Position numbers and translations under genes: made by a program. From the NCBI GenBank assembly GCA_028289265.1, contig JAQGGU010000059.1, forward strand, positions 1 to 9,809: a DNA stretch of 9,809 bases, given 5' to 3'. The notes beneath the pieces are model-generated. The model did not search any database and was not told the DNA's origin. It saw only the letters and a list, made by a program, of their open reading frames with translations. Shown here in pieces: positions 1 to 6,108 of the stretch. This DNA is from Candidatus Saccharimonadota bacterium. GTDB lineage: Bacteria > Patescibacteriota > Saccharimonadia > Saccharimonadales > UBA4665. Positions within the stretch are counted from its first letter, which is position 1, and each line of letters begins with the position of its first letter.

Positions 1-1
1 A

Positions 2-244
2 CATTATGCTACCTACGGTGGTGTCGTAGAAGTAACCAAGGACGGTCCTCGCGTACTTGTTGATGAAGCAGACACGGGTGACGAAATCAGTCAGGCTGAA
101 GCTGAAAAGGCGCATGCCGAGGCGCAGCGCCTTCTTGGCGCCGCCAAGTCTCGCGTCGAACTTGAGCACGCTCAGGCTATGGTAGACCGACAAGCCGTCA
201 GGCTGCAGGTGGCTGGCCTTCGCCGCCGCCACACTCGCCGCTAG
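2..244 (+). CDS. atpC: F1Fo ATP synthase epsilon subunit, C-terminal part (5' end outside window)
   Basis: The last 80 codons of the epsilon subunit of F1Fo ATP synthase are visible, ending in TAG at 242-244. Epsilon sits on the central stalk, couples gamma rotation to the c-ring and can inhibit ATP hydrolysis. The fragment starts in the final strands of the N-terminal beta sandwich (HYATYGGVVEV, then RVLVDEADTGDEI). It continues into the two-helix C-terminal domain: an Ala/Glu-rich helix at about residues 30-48 and a second helix at about 50-75 ending in an Arg-rich tail (LRRRHTRR). The GG-V-EV core and AEA-rich helix are typical of the family. In most bacteria atpC closes the atp operon, so the rest of that operon should lie to the left. 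The only terminator-like hairpin downstream is about 250 bp away, at 495-521. The last 47 bp are overlapped antisense by the next gene. Confidence 0.92.
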   Translation, partial: HYATYGGVVEVTKDGPRVLVDEADTGDEISQAEAEKAHAEAQRLLGAAKSRVELEHAQAMVDRQAVRLQVAGLRRRHTRR

Positions 245-614
245 TTGCTGAAGCACGTGCGAATATTTCCTGGATTTCCCGGACATCTAATAGCGCTTCA
301 CCGATGCCGTATGCGGCCTCCATGGCGCCCACGATAGCGGCCCCGGATATAAGGCCTCGTAACTCTGTTTCAGTAAGAGCGTATGTCTCTTCCTGCCCGG
401 GGATAGCCTCTATTAACTCAACTGCTTCTTGAACGAGTGGATCAGTATGAGCGCTCACCCTTTCACTTAGATGGGAGTGCATATCAGTTAAATGAAAAAA
501 GGCCGCCAGAGCGGTCTTTTTACTTAATAGTTGAGTGCTTTCACTAACCCGTGGTAATGCGGCTAAAATTTCGTTCAGCCGATCATTCTTCCCAGGTGGT
601 GGATAACTAAGCAT
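198..614 (-). CDS. Small helical protein of unknown function, antisense to the atpC 3' end
   Basis: I do not recognise this 138-residue protein. It has no signal peptide and no membrane segment. The middle (about residues 58-120) looks like real protein: helical, with acidic and aliphatic spacing (QEAVELIEAIPGQEE, then LISGAAIVGAMEAAYGIGEALL). The N-terminus is Pro-rich (YPPPGK). The C-terminal residues 124-138 are Gly/Pro/Ala-rich and lie antisense to the end of atpC, as if reading ran on into the neighbour. The start ATG (612-614) has no Shine-Dalgarno, but an extended -10 (TGA-AATAAT on the minus strand) lies 6 nt upstream, as for other leftward genes here. Against it: a hairpin with T-runs on both sides falls inside codons 32-40, and it is the only candidate gene in the window that ends in TGA. 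The plus strand opposite shows no coding-like frame, so a real leftward gene is the best reading, with moderate certainty. Confidence 0.5.
   Translation of the reverse strand: MLSYPPPGKNDRLNEILAALPRVSESTQLLSKKTALAAFFHLTDMHSHLSERVSAHTDPLVQEAVELIEAIPGQEETYALTETELRGLISGAAIVGAMEAAYGIGEALLDVREIQEIFARASATSGECGGGEGQPPAA
495..521. terminator. Bidirectional terminator-like hairpin (probably for atp operon read-through)
   Basis: The stem GGCCGC (501-506) pairs with GCGGTC (511-516) around a CAGA loop, with one G-T pair. It is preceded by six A (495-500) and followed by five T (517-521), so it looks like an intrinsic terminator on either strand. On the plus strand it would stop transcripts leaving atpC, about 250 nt after its stop codon. 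On the minus strand it lies inside the 198-614 reading frame. Confidence 0.65.
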
Positions 615-620
615 GAATAT

Positions 621-629
621 ATTATTTCA
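621..629 (-). promoter_or_regulatory. Extended -10 box of the 198-614 gene, giving a near-leaderless start
   Basis: Read on the minus strand this is TGA-AATAAT: a TGn extension plus a 5/6 match to TATAAT. Only 6 nt separate the box from the ATG at 612-614, so transcription would begin at or next to the start codon. No Shine-Dalgarno is present. Confidence 0.45.
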
Positions 630-656
630 GATGAGAGCACGGTTGAAAATGAAATG

Positions 657-665
657 TGATAATAC
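657..665 (+). promoter_or_regulatory. Extended -10 promoter of the CDCA-like gene
   Basis: TGA-TAATAC is an extended -10 element (TGn plus 5/6 to TATAAT); no good -35 sits at the standard distance. An alternative reading is TTGAAA (643-648), a 17-nt spacer and TAACAT (666-671). Either way transcription would start near 672-678, leaving a leader of about 50-95 nt depending on the start codon used. The opposing -10 at 621-629 makes this a divergent promoter region. Confidence 0.45.
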
Positions 666-727
666 TAACATAGTAGGAGTGTCTTAAAACAATTTAACAG
701 AAGTGGAGAAGCCGAAAGGCTAATTTA

Positions 728-1708
728 GTGATGACTTACGAAGGAATTAACGATAGGGAGATGGAAATGCAGCCACGGTTTAAAGTAGAGCGACTGAATG
801 AGGGTCTTAACTATGGAGATGGTGGAATAACCGGCAGCCCTGAAGGCGCTACAGCCGAAGAGTTGGCAGCGGTAGATAGTACTATCGAACAAAGCCCACA
901 GCTTCTCGTGCCAGTGGATACGGACGAGAATGGCGTGGAGCTTGATGACGACGGCTGTGGCGATGGCCGTGGCGTGGCTGCAATTTTCCGGATGAACGCG
1001 CTTTTGAAGCGCAGCCTGAACCGTGCAAAAGTTTTCGGCGGGGCTGCTGCTATGGCAGTCGGTTCACGCATCGGTCTTGGCCGTTCCACGGGTAGAAATC
1101 TTAATGAAACTTTCGAGGACGCCGCTGGTGATCTGGCGAAGGCTGAGATTGATTTTGGTGCGCACACCGATGAGCATGCACACGGAGAAAACTGCGGATG
1201 TGGTGCGATAGACAAAGCTCCACAGGTAGTTGCAAATGTAGTAAAGTTCAAGGAACAAATACGGACTACCGCTCTTTCATTGGGTGCTAGCGAGGAAGGT
1301 CTGGACCAAGTCCTGGCAAATTATGAATCGTATGCCGATGAGATTGTCGACAAGCCATACAGCGGTAATAAAGTCATGCAGATGATTTCCGGACTGGGTA
1401 AGGTCGTAAAGCGTCTCGCTGGTGACCACAAAGAAGCTCGTATTGTTCTCAATACTGTTGAAGGCTTTACCGTAAATCAGGAGTTGATACGACAGGTTAG
1501 CGGTGGAAAGATACAGGTTTTCGCAGTAGACGTATGGCGTATGCAGCGAATTGCACAGCGTTTGCACCCACAGGATGAATCTCTGCAACAGCGTTCATTC
1601 GTGAGTCAGTTAGTCTACACGCTAGGTGTAGCTGGTACTCTAACAGATGGAACTTTGCCTGCATATCTCGTATCTGAAGCATCTGTACCGGCGGCAGTAG
1701 AAGCTTAA
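728..1708 (+). CDS. Cadmium-type (CDCA-like) carbonic anhydrase, single domain
   Basis: This is a probable metal-dependent carbonic anhydrase (CO2 + H2O to bicarbonate + H+) of the family known from diatom CDCA1. I see C77-G-D79-G-R81-G, matching the CxDGRG metal-Cys/Asp-Arg dyad; then FGG at 103-105; then H146-T-D-E-H150-A-H152 leading to C156-G-C158-G, matching the HxDH...GCG block that gives the other metal ligands. Likely ligands are Cys77, His146 (or His150) and Cys158. Further on, GDHKEARIVLNTVEGFT (232-248) and VFAVDVW (264-270) match the family's later conserved blocks as I recall them. Residues 1-75 are an acidic, low-complexity extension. There is no signal peptide, so it is probably cytosolic. 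The longest frame starts at GTG 728, followed by ATG 731, but ATG 767 has the better Shine-Dalgarno (GGGAG, 756-760), so the true protein may lack 13 residues. The metal used cannot be read from sequence. An aquaporin follows 71 bp downstream. Confidence 0.75.
   Translation: MMTYEGINDREMEMQPRFKVERLNEGLNYGDGGITGSPEGATAEELAAVDSTIEQSPQLLVPVDTDENGVELDDDGCGDGRGVAAIFRMNALLKRSLNRAKVFGGAAAMAVGSRIGLGRSTGRNLNETFEDAAGDLAKAEIDFGAHTDEHAHGENCGCGAIDKAPQVVANVVKFKEQIRTTALSLGASEEGLDQVLANYESYADEIVDKPYSGNKVMQMISGLGKVVKRLAGDHKEARIVLNTVEGFTVNQELIRQVSGGKIQVFAVDVWRMQRIAQRLHPQDESLQQRSFVSQLVYTLGVAGTLTDGTLPAYLVSEASVPAAVEA
756..760 (+). promoter_or_regulatory. Shine-Dalgarno favouring the ATG at 767
   Basis: GGGAG lies 6 nt before ATG 767, the best ribosome-binding arrangement near the start of the CDCA-like gene. 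The upstream alternatives (GTG 728, ATG 731) rely on a weaker AAAGG at 715-719, which is partly tied up in a small AGCC-GAAA-GGCT hairpin (710-721). Confidence 0.45.
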
Positions 1709-1722
1709 GCCTCTTAACGAGC

Positions 1723-1751
1723 TTGCAATTGTACCCCTGACACGATATTCT
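1723..1751 (+). promoter_or_regulatory. Sigma70-type promoter of the aquaporin gene
   Basis: TTGCAA (1723-1728), a 17-nt spacer and TATTCT (1746-1751) form the most complete promoter in the window. Transcription would start near 1758, giving a leader of about 22 nt. The aquaporin can therefore be expressed independently of the carbonic anhydrase gene, although no terminator separates the two. Confidence 0.6.
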
Positions 1752-1765
1752 GATTCTATCTAACT

Positions 1766-1772
1766 AAGGAGG
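1766..1772 (+). promoter_or_regulatory. Strong Shine-Dalgarno of the aquaporin gene
   Basis: AAGGAGG lies 7 nt before ATG 1780. It is the only near-perfect ribosome-binding site in the window and suggests high translation. It also contrasts with the leftward genes, which lack one. Confidence 0.8.
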
Positions 1773-1779
1773 ATAAGGA

Positions 1780-2652
1780 ATGTTACGACGTAGAAGATTA
1801 GCCATGTTGGTGGCTGAGTTTCTCGGAACAGGCGTACTGACGCTTGCTGTTCTGAGCGTACAACGCTCGCAACTCGGACTTGCATACTTTGTAGCTATCG
1901 CTGCTGGTCTTGCAGTCGCATTACTAACTTACGTACTTGGGAATGTCTCCGGGGCTCACATGAACCCTGCGCTGACGTTGGCACTTTGGACTGCCCGCCG
2001 CGTAAAGACAATCCCTGCTCTGACCTACATCGTAGCTCAGTTGCTTGGTGCATGGGCTGCATACGGCTTGTACCACTACTTTGTTAACACCGATGTCCAG
2101 GCTGTCACTCAAGCTTTCAGCGGCCGTATCATGGTAGCAGAAGCTGTAGGTACTATGGTGTTTGCCCTGGCTTGGGCAGCTGCTGCTTACAACCGTCTTG
2201 AGGATGGTCGTTTCGCCGCTATCGCCGGTTTGTCTTTCACATTAGCTGTCATCGTGGCATCTGCCGCTTCTGTCGGCCTTGCTAACCCTGCGCTTGCCGA
2301 AGGTGTCCGTGCATGGGAAGTATTCGGTGAAAATGGTTGGGGTAACTACGTTCTTGGACCAGTACTAGGTGCTGTCATCGGTGTAAACCTGTATGGCCTC
2401 CTCTTTGCTGACCCGGACCGTCCATTTGGCGCATTACGCGGCCGTACTGCTACTGCCGGTGCCGGCACGACTTCTACTTCAGTAGTTGAACCAGCCGATA
2501 CCGATGGTGACATCGATGTCGACAAAGCTGTTAACAGCAATGAAAAAGCTGGTGCAGGTAAAGTTGCTCCTCGCAGCAAAGTGACCAAATCAGCAAAAAC
2601 TGCAGCCAAGAAAACAACTGCAAAAAAGACCACTTCACGCAAAAAGAGCTAA
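1780..2652 (+). CDS. Aquaporin/MIP channel with altered second pore loop and Lys-rich tail
   Basis: A 290-residue MIP-family channel for water or small neutral solutes in the cytoplasmic membrane. Six hydrophobic helices are visible at about residues 8-27, 33-54, 78-101, 116-137, 145-164 and 187-209, with two half-helix loops. The first loop has the standard SGAHMNPALT (NPA at 62-64). The second has NPA at 169-171, but the next residue is Leu172, where nearly all aquaporins have the Arg of the aromatic/arginine filter; the usual NPAR-x-x-GP reads NPALAEGV. The channel core ends near residue 215. A Gly/Thr/acidic linker follows, then a basic tail (254-290) of repeated K, A and T ending KKTTSRKKS, which would face the cytosol. 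Typical bacterial family members are about 230-250 residues, so the tail is an addition. The start is fixed by the Shine-Dalgarno at 1766-1772. The 3' end is closed by the hairpin at 2675-2704. The substrate cannot be predicted because of the changed filter. Confidence 0.92.
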   Translation: MLRRRRLAMLVAEFLGTGVLTLAVLSVQRSQLGLAYFVAIAAGLAVALLTYVLGNVSGAHMNPALTLALWTARRVKTIPALTYIVAQLLGAWAAYGLYHYFVNTDVQAVTQAFSGRIMVAEAVGTMVFALAWAAAAYNRLEDGRFAAIAGLSFTLAVIVASAASVGLANPALAEGVRAWEVFGENGWGNYVLGPVLGAVIGVNLYGLLFADPDRPFGALRGRTATAGAGTTSTSVVEPADTDGDIDVDKAVNSNEKAGAGKVAPRSKVTKSAKTAAKKTTAKKTTSRKKS

Positions 2653-2674
2653 TAGCATCTAGTGTTATGGCGCT

Positions 2675-2704
2675 AAAACAGCCGGCAGTACGCCGGCTGT
2701 TTTT
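2675..2704. terminator. Strong intrinsic terminator shared by convergent genes
   Basis: The perfect 8-bp stem CAGCCGGC (2679-2686) / GCCGGCTG (2692-2699) encloses the loop AGTAC. It is flanked by AAAA (2675-2678) and TTTTT (2700-2704). It ends the aquaporin transcript and, read on the other strand with a TTTT run, probably also the helicase transcript whose stop codon is at 2729-2731. Confidence 0.9.
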
Positions 2705-2728
2705 ATATGTAGAAGCAAGTAATGCTGC

Positions 2729-5700
2729 CTAGATCTTATTATCGATTAGGTCTTGCTCGAAGGCTTTGATGCCCGTAATCGTAGCGGGATACTCACTCAC
2801 GTCCGGGAAGTTCAGTTCGTGTACATGCTGCCATAGAGCTCCTACAAGCTGTTTTGCCTGCTCTAGCTCCTTGGTGTCGAAGCTGAGCTCCAGCGGCTGT
2901 ATATGGCCTTGGTCGTCAGCTTCAATAAATTCAAGACGTCCTTTGGTGACCGTGTAATCCTTGTAGCTATTTGATCCTTCAATGAGTAACTTATAACAGT
3001 ACAGCTGTAGGCGGTATCGGTGCAGCTTTGGATCTGAACGCCAGCTAGCGTACGGCTTGCCGGTTTTATAGTCCACGACGGTAATAGTTCGTTCCGCCTG
3101 GTCAATCTCCAATCTATCGACTCGTCCAGACATATGTACGTCGTCGATAAAGACTCCTTCGTTGTGGAAGTTTTTTTCGGCGACATCACTAGGCTTAAAG
3201 ATATGAGCCCGTTGTTTTATCCAGGTACTGAGCGCCTTCTCTCCCCTTTCGATCTCAAGCGCGGTTCGCTCCGGAGTGAGGCGTTTGGCCGCCATCCGAA
3301 TACGGAAATAATCTATGGCTTCGACTGAGGATGGCACGACTCCGCGCTCTGACGTGCGGTACTGCAACCACTCCAACGTCTCATGGATAGCATTGCCGAA
3401 TTGCGCGTCCGGCAACGGGGCTTCCGGGAACTTCAGAATAGTTTTGAAATAAAATTTTTGCGGTCCGCTATATTCGAGGTTAATGAAGTCAGTCAAATGA
3501 GTAGGACTAAGCTGGTACTTTTTGATGCGCTCCTGCAGTAGTCCCTGCATAGAAACGTCAGTGATACCGCTGAGATGACGTGCCCGCCAGTCAAGTTCAA
3601 GCAATTCCAGTTCGGGTGCGGTGGCGTCGTTGCTCATTACTAATTGTGCTTTCTCGGGTAATACAAGCGCACGGAAAGTGTTGTCGGATTGCTCGCGCTC
3701 ATCTAAGTATTTAAGCCGCTTAGTCGGCTTGCCGCTGAAATTTTGTACGGCGCTGGTGAGGTGCAATCCGAGCCGAGCACGCGTAAGCGCCACGAAAAGG
3801 ATACGTAGCCGCTCATCGTCAGTTGCTCCGGCATGGCGAATCGGCTCCAGGTTTGCCGGCAAGGTCACTTTATTGCTGTTACCACGCGAACTCGAGCCCC
3901 ATACATCATCTTGAGAGCTCGGAAGGAACACGTGTGCGAATTCCAGGCCTTTTGACTTAAAGACGGTCATGAGCTGCACGGCATCAGCCTGTTGGGCGTA
4001 GGGACTCGTATTGATCATCTGTTGCTCCGCTTCTTCGTACATCGCGATAAAACGCAGGAAATCCCTAAGTGTCAGAGCTTCTTCGGCGGTCTGTTGATGT
4101 TCCCTTAGCCGGGCTCGGAGCACGGTCAGGTGAGATACTGTTTCATAAAATATCTCCGGCTGTTCATGCTGCATTTTTTGACTGGTATAAAAGTCTCGCA
4201 AGGGTGAATGTATTTCTGGGAGTTCGGGGCTGTGCGTCTCTATTACTGAGTTACCTATCAAATAGTCGAGTAAGGTCTCTGTTGTTTCGGTATGTACTTT
4301 ACTGGCAATGGCAAGCATGAGGAGCGCAGGCGCACGAAAGGATGGGGTATCCAGTAGGGCTTTGCTCCAGGTAAGCTCCCCGTCTTTGCTGTCGCTGACC
4401 CGCCAGGCTATTTGCCAGATCTGGTCAATTGGAAGCTGCCAAAAATCATAACTCAGCACTTGGGGCCACAGATGGTTTGCGAGCGCATGGTTGTTGGCTT
4501 CGAGTGCCAGGACGAGCCGGCTCATAGTGATAAGCTGGCGCACTACGGGTGCTTCCAGGATATTTTCACGCTTTTCATAGCGTACTGGTATGCCCAGCGC
4601 ATTGAGGTACGGTACGAGCGGTTCCATGTATTTATGTTTAGGTGCCAGGACGGCGATATCAGAAGCTTTTACGCCGTCGGCTATCAGTCGTTGTATACGC
4701 TTTGCAATCCAATCACGCTCTGCTATGGGGCTCCTGAATTCGACTCGCTCGATAATGCCTGTCGTTAGCGAGCTGTTGGCGGCTTCAAGTGTTTTACTCA
4801 TGCCCTCAAAGTTGTGGTGTAACCGGGTGCCGATTTGGGCGGCGACATTATGTGCAGTTTCTATTATGTCGCTGTTCGAGCGGTAATTTTCAGTGAGGTT
4901 CACCACGAGTACGTCGCGGTACATATTATAAAAATCAAGCATGTTCGAATACTGAGCACCCTGGAAGGCGTATATCGCCTGATCATCGTCGCCGACGGCC
5001 ATCACGTTGGGGCGGCCTTCGTTTACGGGATTGTCTGTCAATAATTTTATCAGCTTGAGCTGTGCGGCATTTGTGTCCTGGAATTCATCAAGCAGCAGGT
5101 GGAGGTAACGTTCCTGAAGGCTGAAGCGTAGTTCAGGATGGGTCTCTAGGGCTTCGATGGAACGAATGATCATATCGTCAAAGTCATACAGTCCCTGCTC
5201 TTCCAGGGCCGATTGATATTGCTCAAGTACTGTCGCCAGCGATCGGATGCGCAGGTTTTCAAGCTCGCCTGAAAAGATAAAATGGTTGTCAGCGTCTTTG
5301 GCCAGCCAGGCATTTTTCCATTCGGTTAGCGTCTTCGTTTTACCAGTGTCAGTGGCAGTTTGCAGCTTTTGCTCGAGGTCCGCGGCCGCGATACTGGCGA
5401 CCGCACCGTAAGGACTGCCTGTGCTACTTGGAGCATGTTTGTTGAGAAGGAGTAGCAGTTGCTCGAAATAAGGCATCGCTTTCGGCAGGCTTCGAGGCAT
5501 GGTAGTGAAATCTTGGAAAACTTCTTGTAGCTCAGGTTGGATGCTGTTGATGAAGGCAATATTCTCGCGCGCGATAGTACGAAGCTGTTCAGGACTGAGT
5601 AGCGCTCGTTTGACCTCACTAATAGTACTCATGAGGTCGCCGAGATGATGGCGTGTCTGCTTGAGCGGGTTGGTGTAGCTCATGTTTTCTGTGATAGCGA

Positions 5701-6073
5701 GAAGGACCTGGCGTTTACCAAGATCGTCTATTGGATTCTGCAGGCGTGTGCTGGTAAAGTACTCGGGAAAACGCTGGATAAGGTCGCCCCCAAAAGAGTG
5801 GTAGGTACCGATATTTACATCATATGCAGCCTGGCCGATGAAACGCGTCAAACGCTCTCGCATGTTTGCGGCGCCGCTTTCAGTGAAGGTCAGACATAAT
5901 ATGTTTTGAGCCGGCGTATCTGTGGTACGAAGAATATTAGCCACGCGCGCGCTTAGGAGCTGTGTCTTGCCTGTCCCCGGTCCGGCGATGACTAGAACTG
6001 GGCCGTCGAGCGCGTCGACGGCCTGTTTCTGCGCGGCGTTTAGATTGCCGTAAACTTCGTCAAAAGAATCCAT
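2729..6073 (-). CDS. UvrD/Rep-type helicase fused to a PD-(D/E)XK nuclease (RecB/AdnB-like)
   Basis: A 1114-residue DNA repair motor: an SF1A helicase that unwinds DNA with ATP, followed by a RecB-family nuclease domain. Helicase motifs in order: Walker A AGPGTGKT (30-37), motif Ia LTFTESGAANM (61-71), GTYHSF (89-94), Walker B LLLDEFQDT (326-334), motif III VGDDDQAIYAFQGA (360-373), motif IV NLTENYRS (392-399), motif V FKSKGLEFAHVF (705-716) and motif VI RILFVALTRAR (757-767). Nuclease residues: His897 in GNAIHETLEW, Asp986 in GRVDRLE, Asp1001-x-Lys1003 in VVDYKTGK, and QLYCY (1023-1027). All catalytic positions appear intact. The cysteines that hold an iron-sulphur cluster in AddB-type nucleases are absent (SGPQKFYF at 869-876 and an almost Cys-free C-terminus). 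Length and order resemble AdnA/AdnB or AddA; no partner subunit is in the window. The start ATG (6071-6073) has a TACAAT -10 box 8 nt upstream and no Shine-Dalgarno. It lies 35 bp downstream of ndh. Confidence 0.92.
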   Translation of the reverse strand: MDSFDEVYGNLNAAQKQAVDALDGPVLVIAGPGTGKTQLLSARVANILRTTDTPAQNILCLTFTESGAANMRERLTRFIGQAAYDVNIGTYHSFGGDLIQRFPEYFTSTRLQNPIDDLGKRQVLLAITENMSYTNPLKQTRHHLGDLMSTISEVKRALLSPEQLRTIARENIAFINSIQPELQEVFQDFTTMPRSLPKAMPYFEQLLLLLNKHAPSSTGSPYGAVASIAAADLEQKLQTATDTGKTKTLTEWKNAWLAKDADNHFIFSGELENLRIRSLATVLEQYQSALEEQGLYDFDDMIIRSIEALETHPELRFSLQERYLHLLLDEFQDTNAAQLKLIKLLTDNPVNEGRPNVMAVGDDDQAIYAFQGAQYSNMLDFYNMYRDVLVVNLTENYRSNSDIIETAHNVAAQIGTRLHHNFEGMSKTLEAANSSLTTGIIERVEFRSPIAERDWIAKRIQRLIADGVKASDIAVLAPKHKYMEPLVPYLNALGIPVRYEKRENILEAPVVRQLITMSRLVLALEANNHALANHLWPQVLSYDFWQLPIDQIWQIAWRVSDSKDGELTWSKALLDTPSFRAPALLMLAIASKVHTETTETLLDYLIGNSVIETHSPELPEIHSPLRDFYTSQKMQHEQPEIFYETVSHLTVLRARLREHQQTAEEALTLRDFLRFIAMYEEAEQQMINTSPYAQQADAVQLMTVFKSKGLEFAHVFLPSSQDDVWGSSSRGNSNKVTLPANLEPIRHAGATDDERLRILFVALTRARLGLHLTSAVQNFSGKPTKRLKYLDEREQSDNTFRALVLPEKAQLVMSNDATAPELELLELDWRARHLSGITDVSMQGLLQERIKKYQLSPTHLTDFINLEYSGPQKFYFKTILKFPEAPLPDAQFGNAIHETLEWLQYRTSERGVVPSSVEAIDYFRIRMAAKRLTPERTALEIERGEKALSTWIKQRAHIFKPSDVAEKNFHNEGVFIDDVHMSGRVDRLEIDQAERTITVVDYKTGKPYASWRSDPKLHRYRLQLYCYKLLIEGSNSYKDYTVTKGRLEFIEADDQGHIQPLELSFDTKELEQAKQLVGALWQHVHELNFPDVSEYPATITGIKAFEQDLIDNKI

Positions 6074-6081
6074 CTACTACT

Positions 6082-6087
6082 ATTGTA
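6082..6087 (-). promoter_or_regulatory. -10 box of the helicase-nuclease gene
   Basis: TACAAT on the minus strand (5/6 to TATAAT) ends 8 nt before the ATG at 6071-6073, inside the 35-bp gap after ndh. No convincing -35 is present. The helicase could be transcribed both from ndh and from this near-leaderless start. Confidence 0.4.
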
Positions 6088-6108
6088 CTGTAACAGCCGG
6101 ATAATAAT

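Noticed and set aside
710..721. AGCC-GAAA-GGCT hairpin in the CDCA-like leader as a riboswitch element
   Set aside because: A 4-bp stem with a GNRA loop is too small to support a regulatory claim alone.
811..1251. 146-codon open frame on the minus strand inside the CDCA-like gene
   Set aside because: It is the antisense shadow of a gene with clear family motifs; its translation is Ser/Pro/Ala-rich with no recognisable structure.
1702..1726. AAGCT/AGCTT inverted repeat after the CDCA-like gene as a terminator
   Set aside because: The stem is 5 bp with a long loop and is not followed by a T-run.
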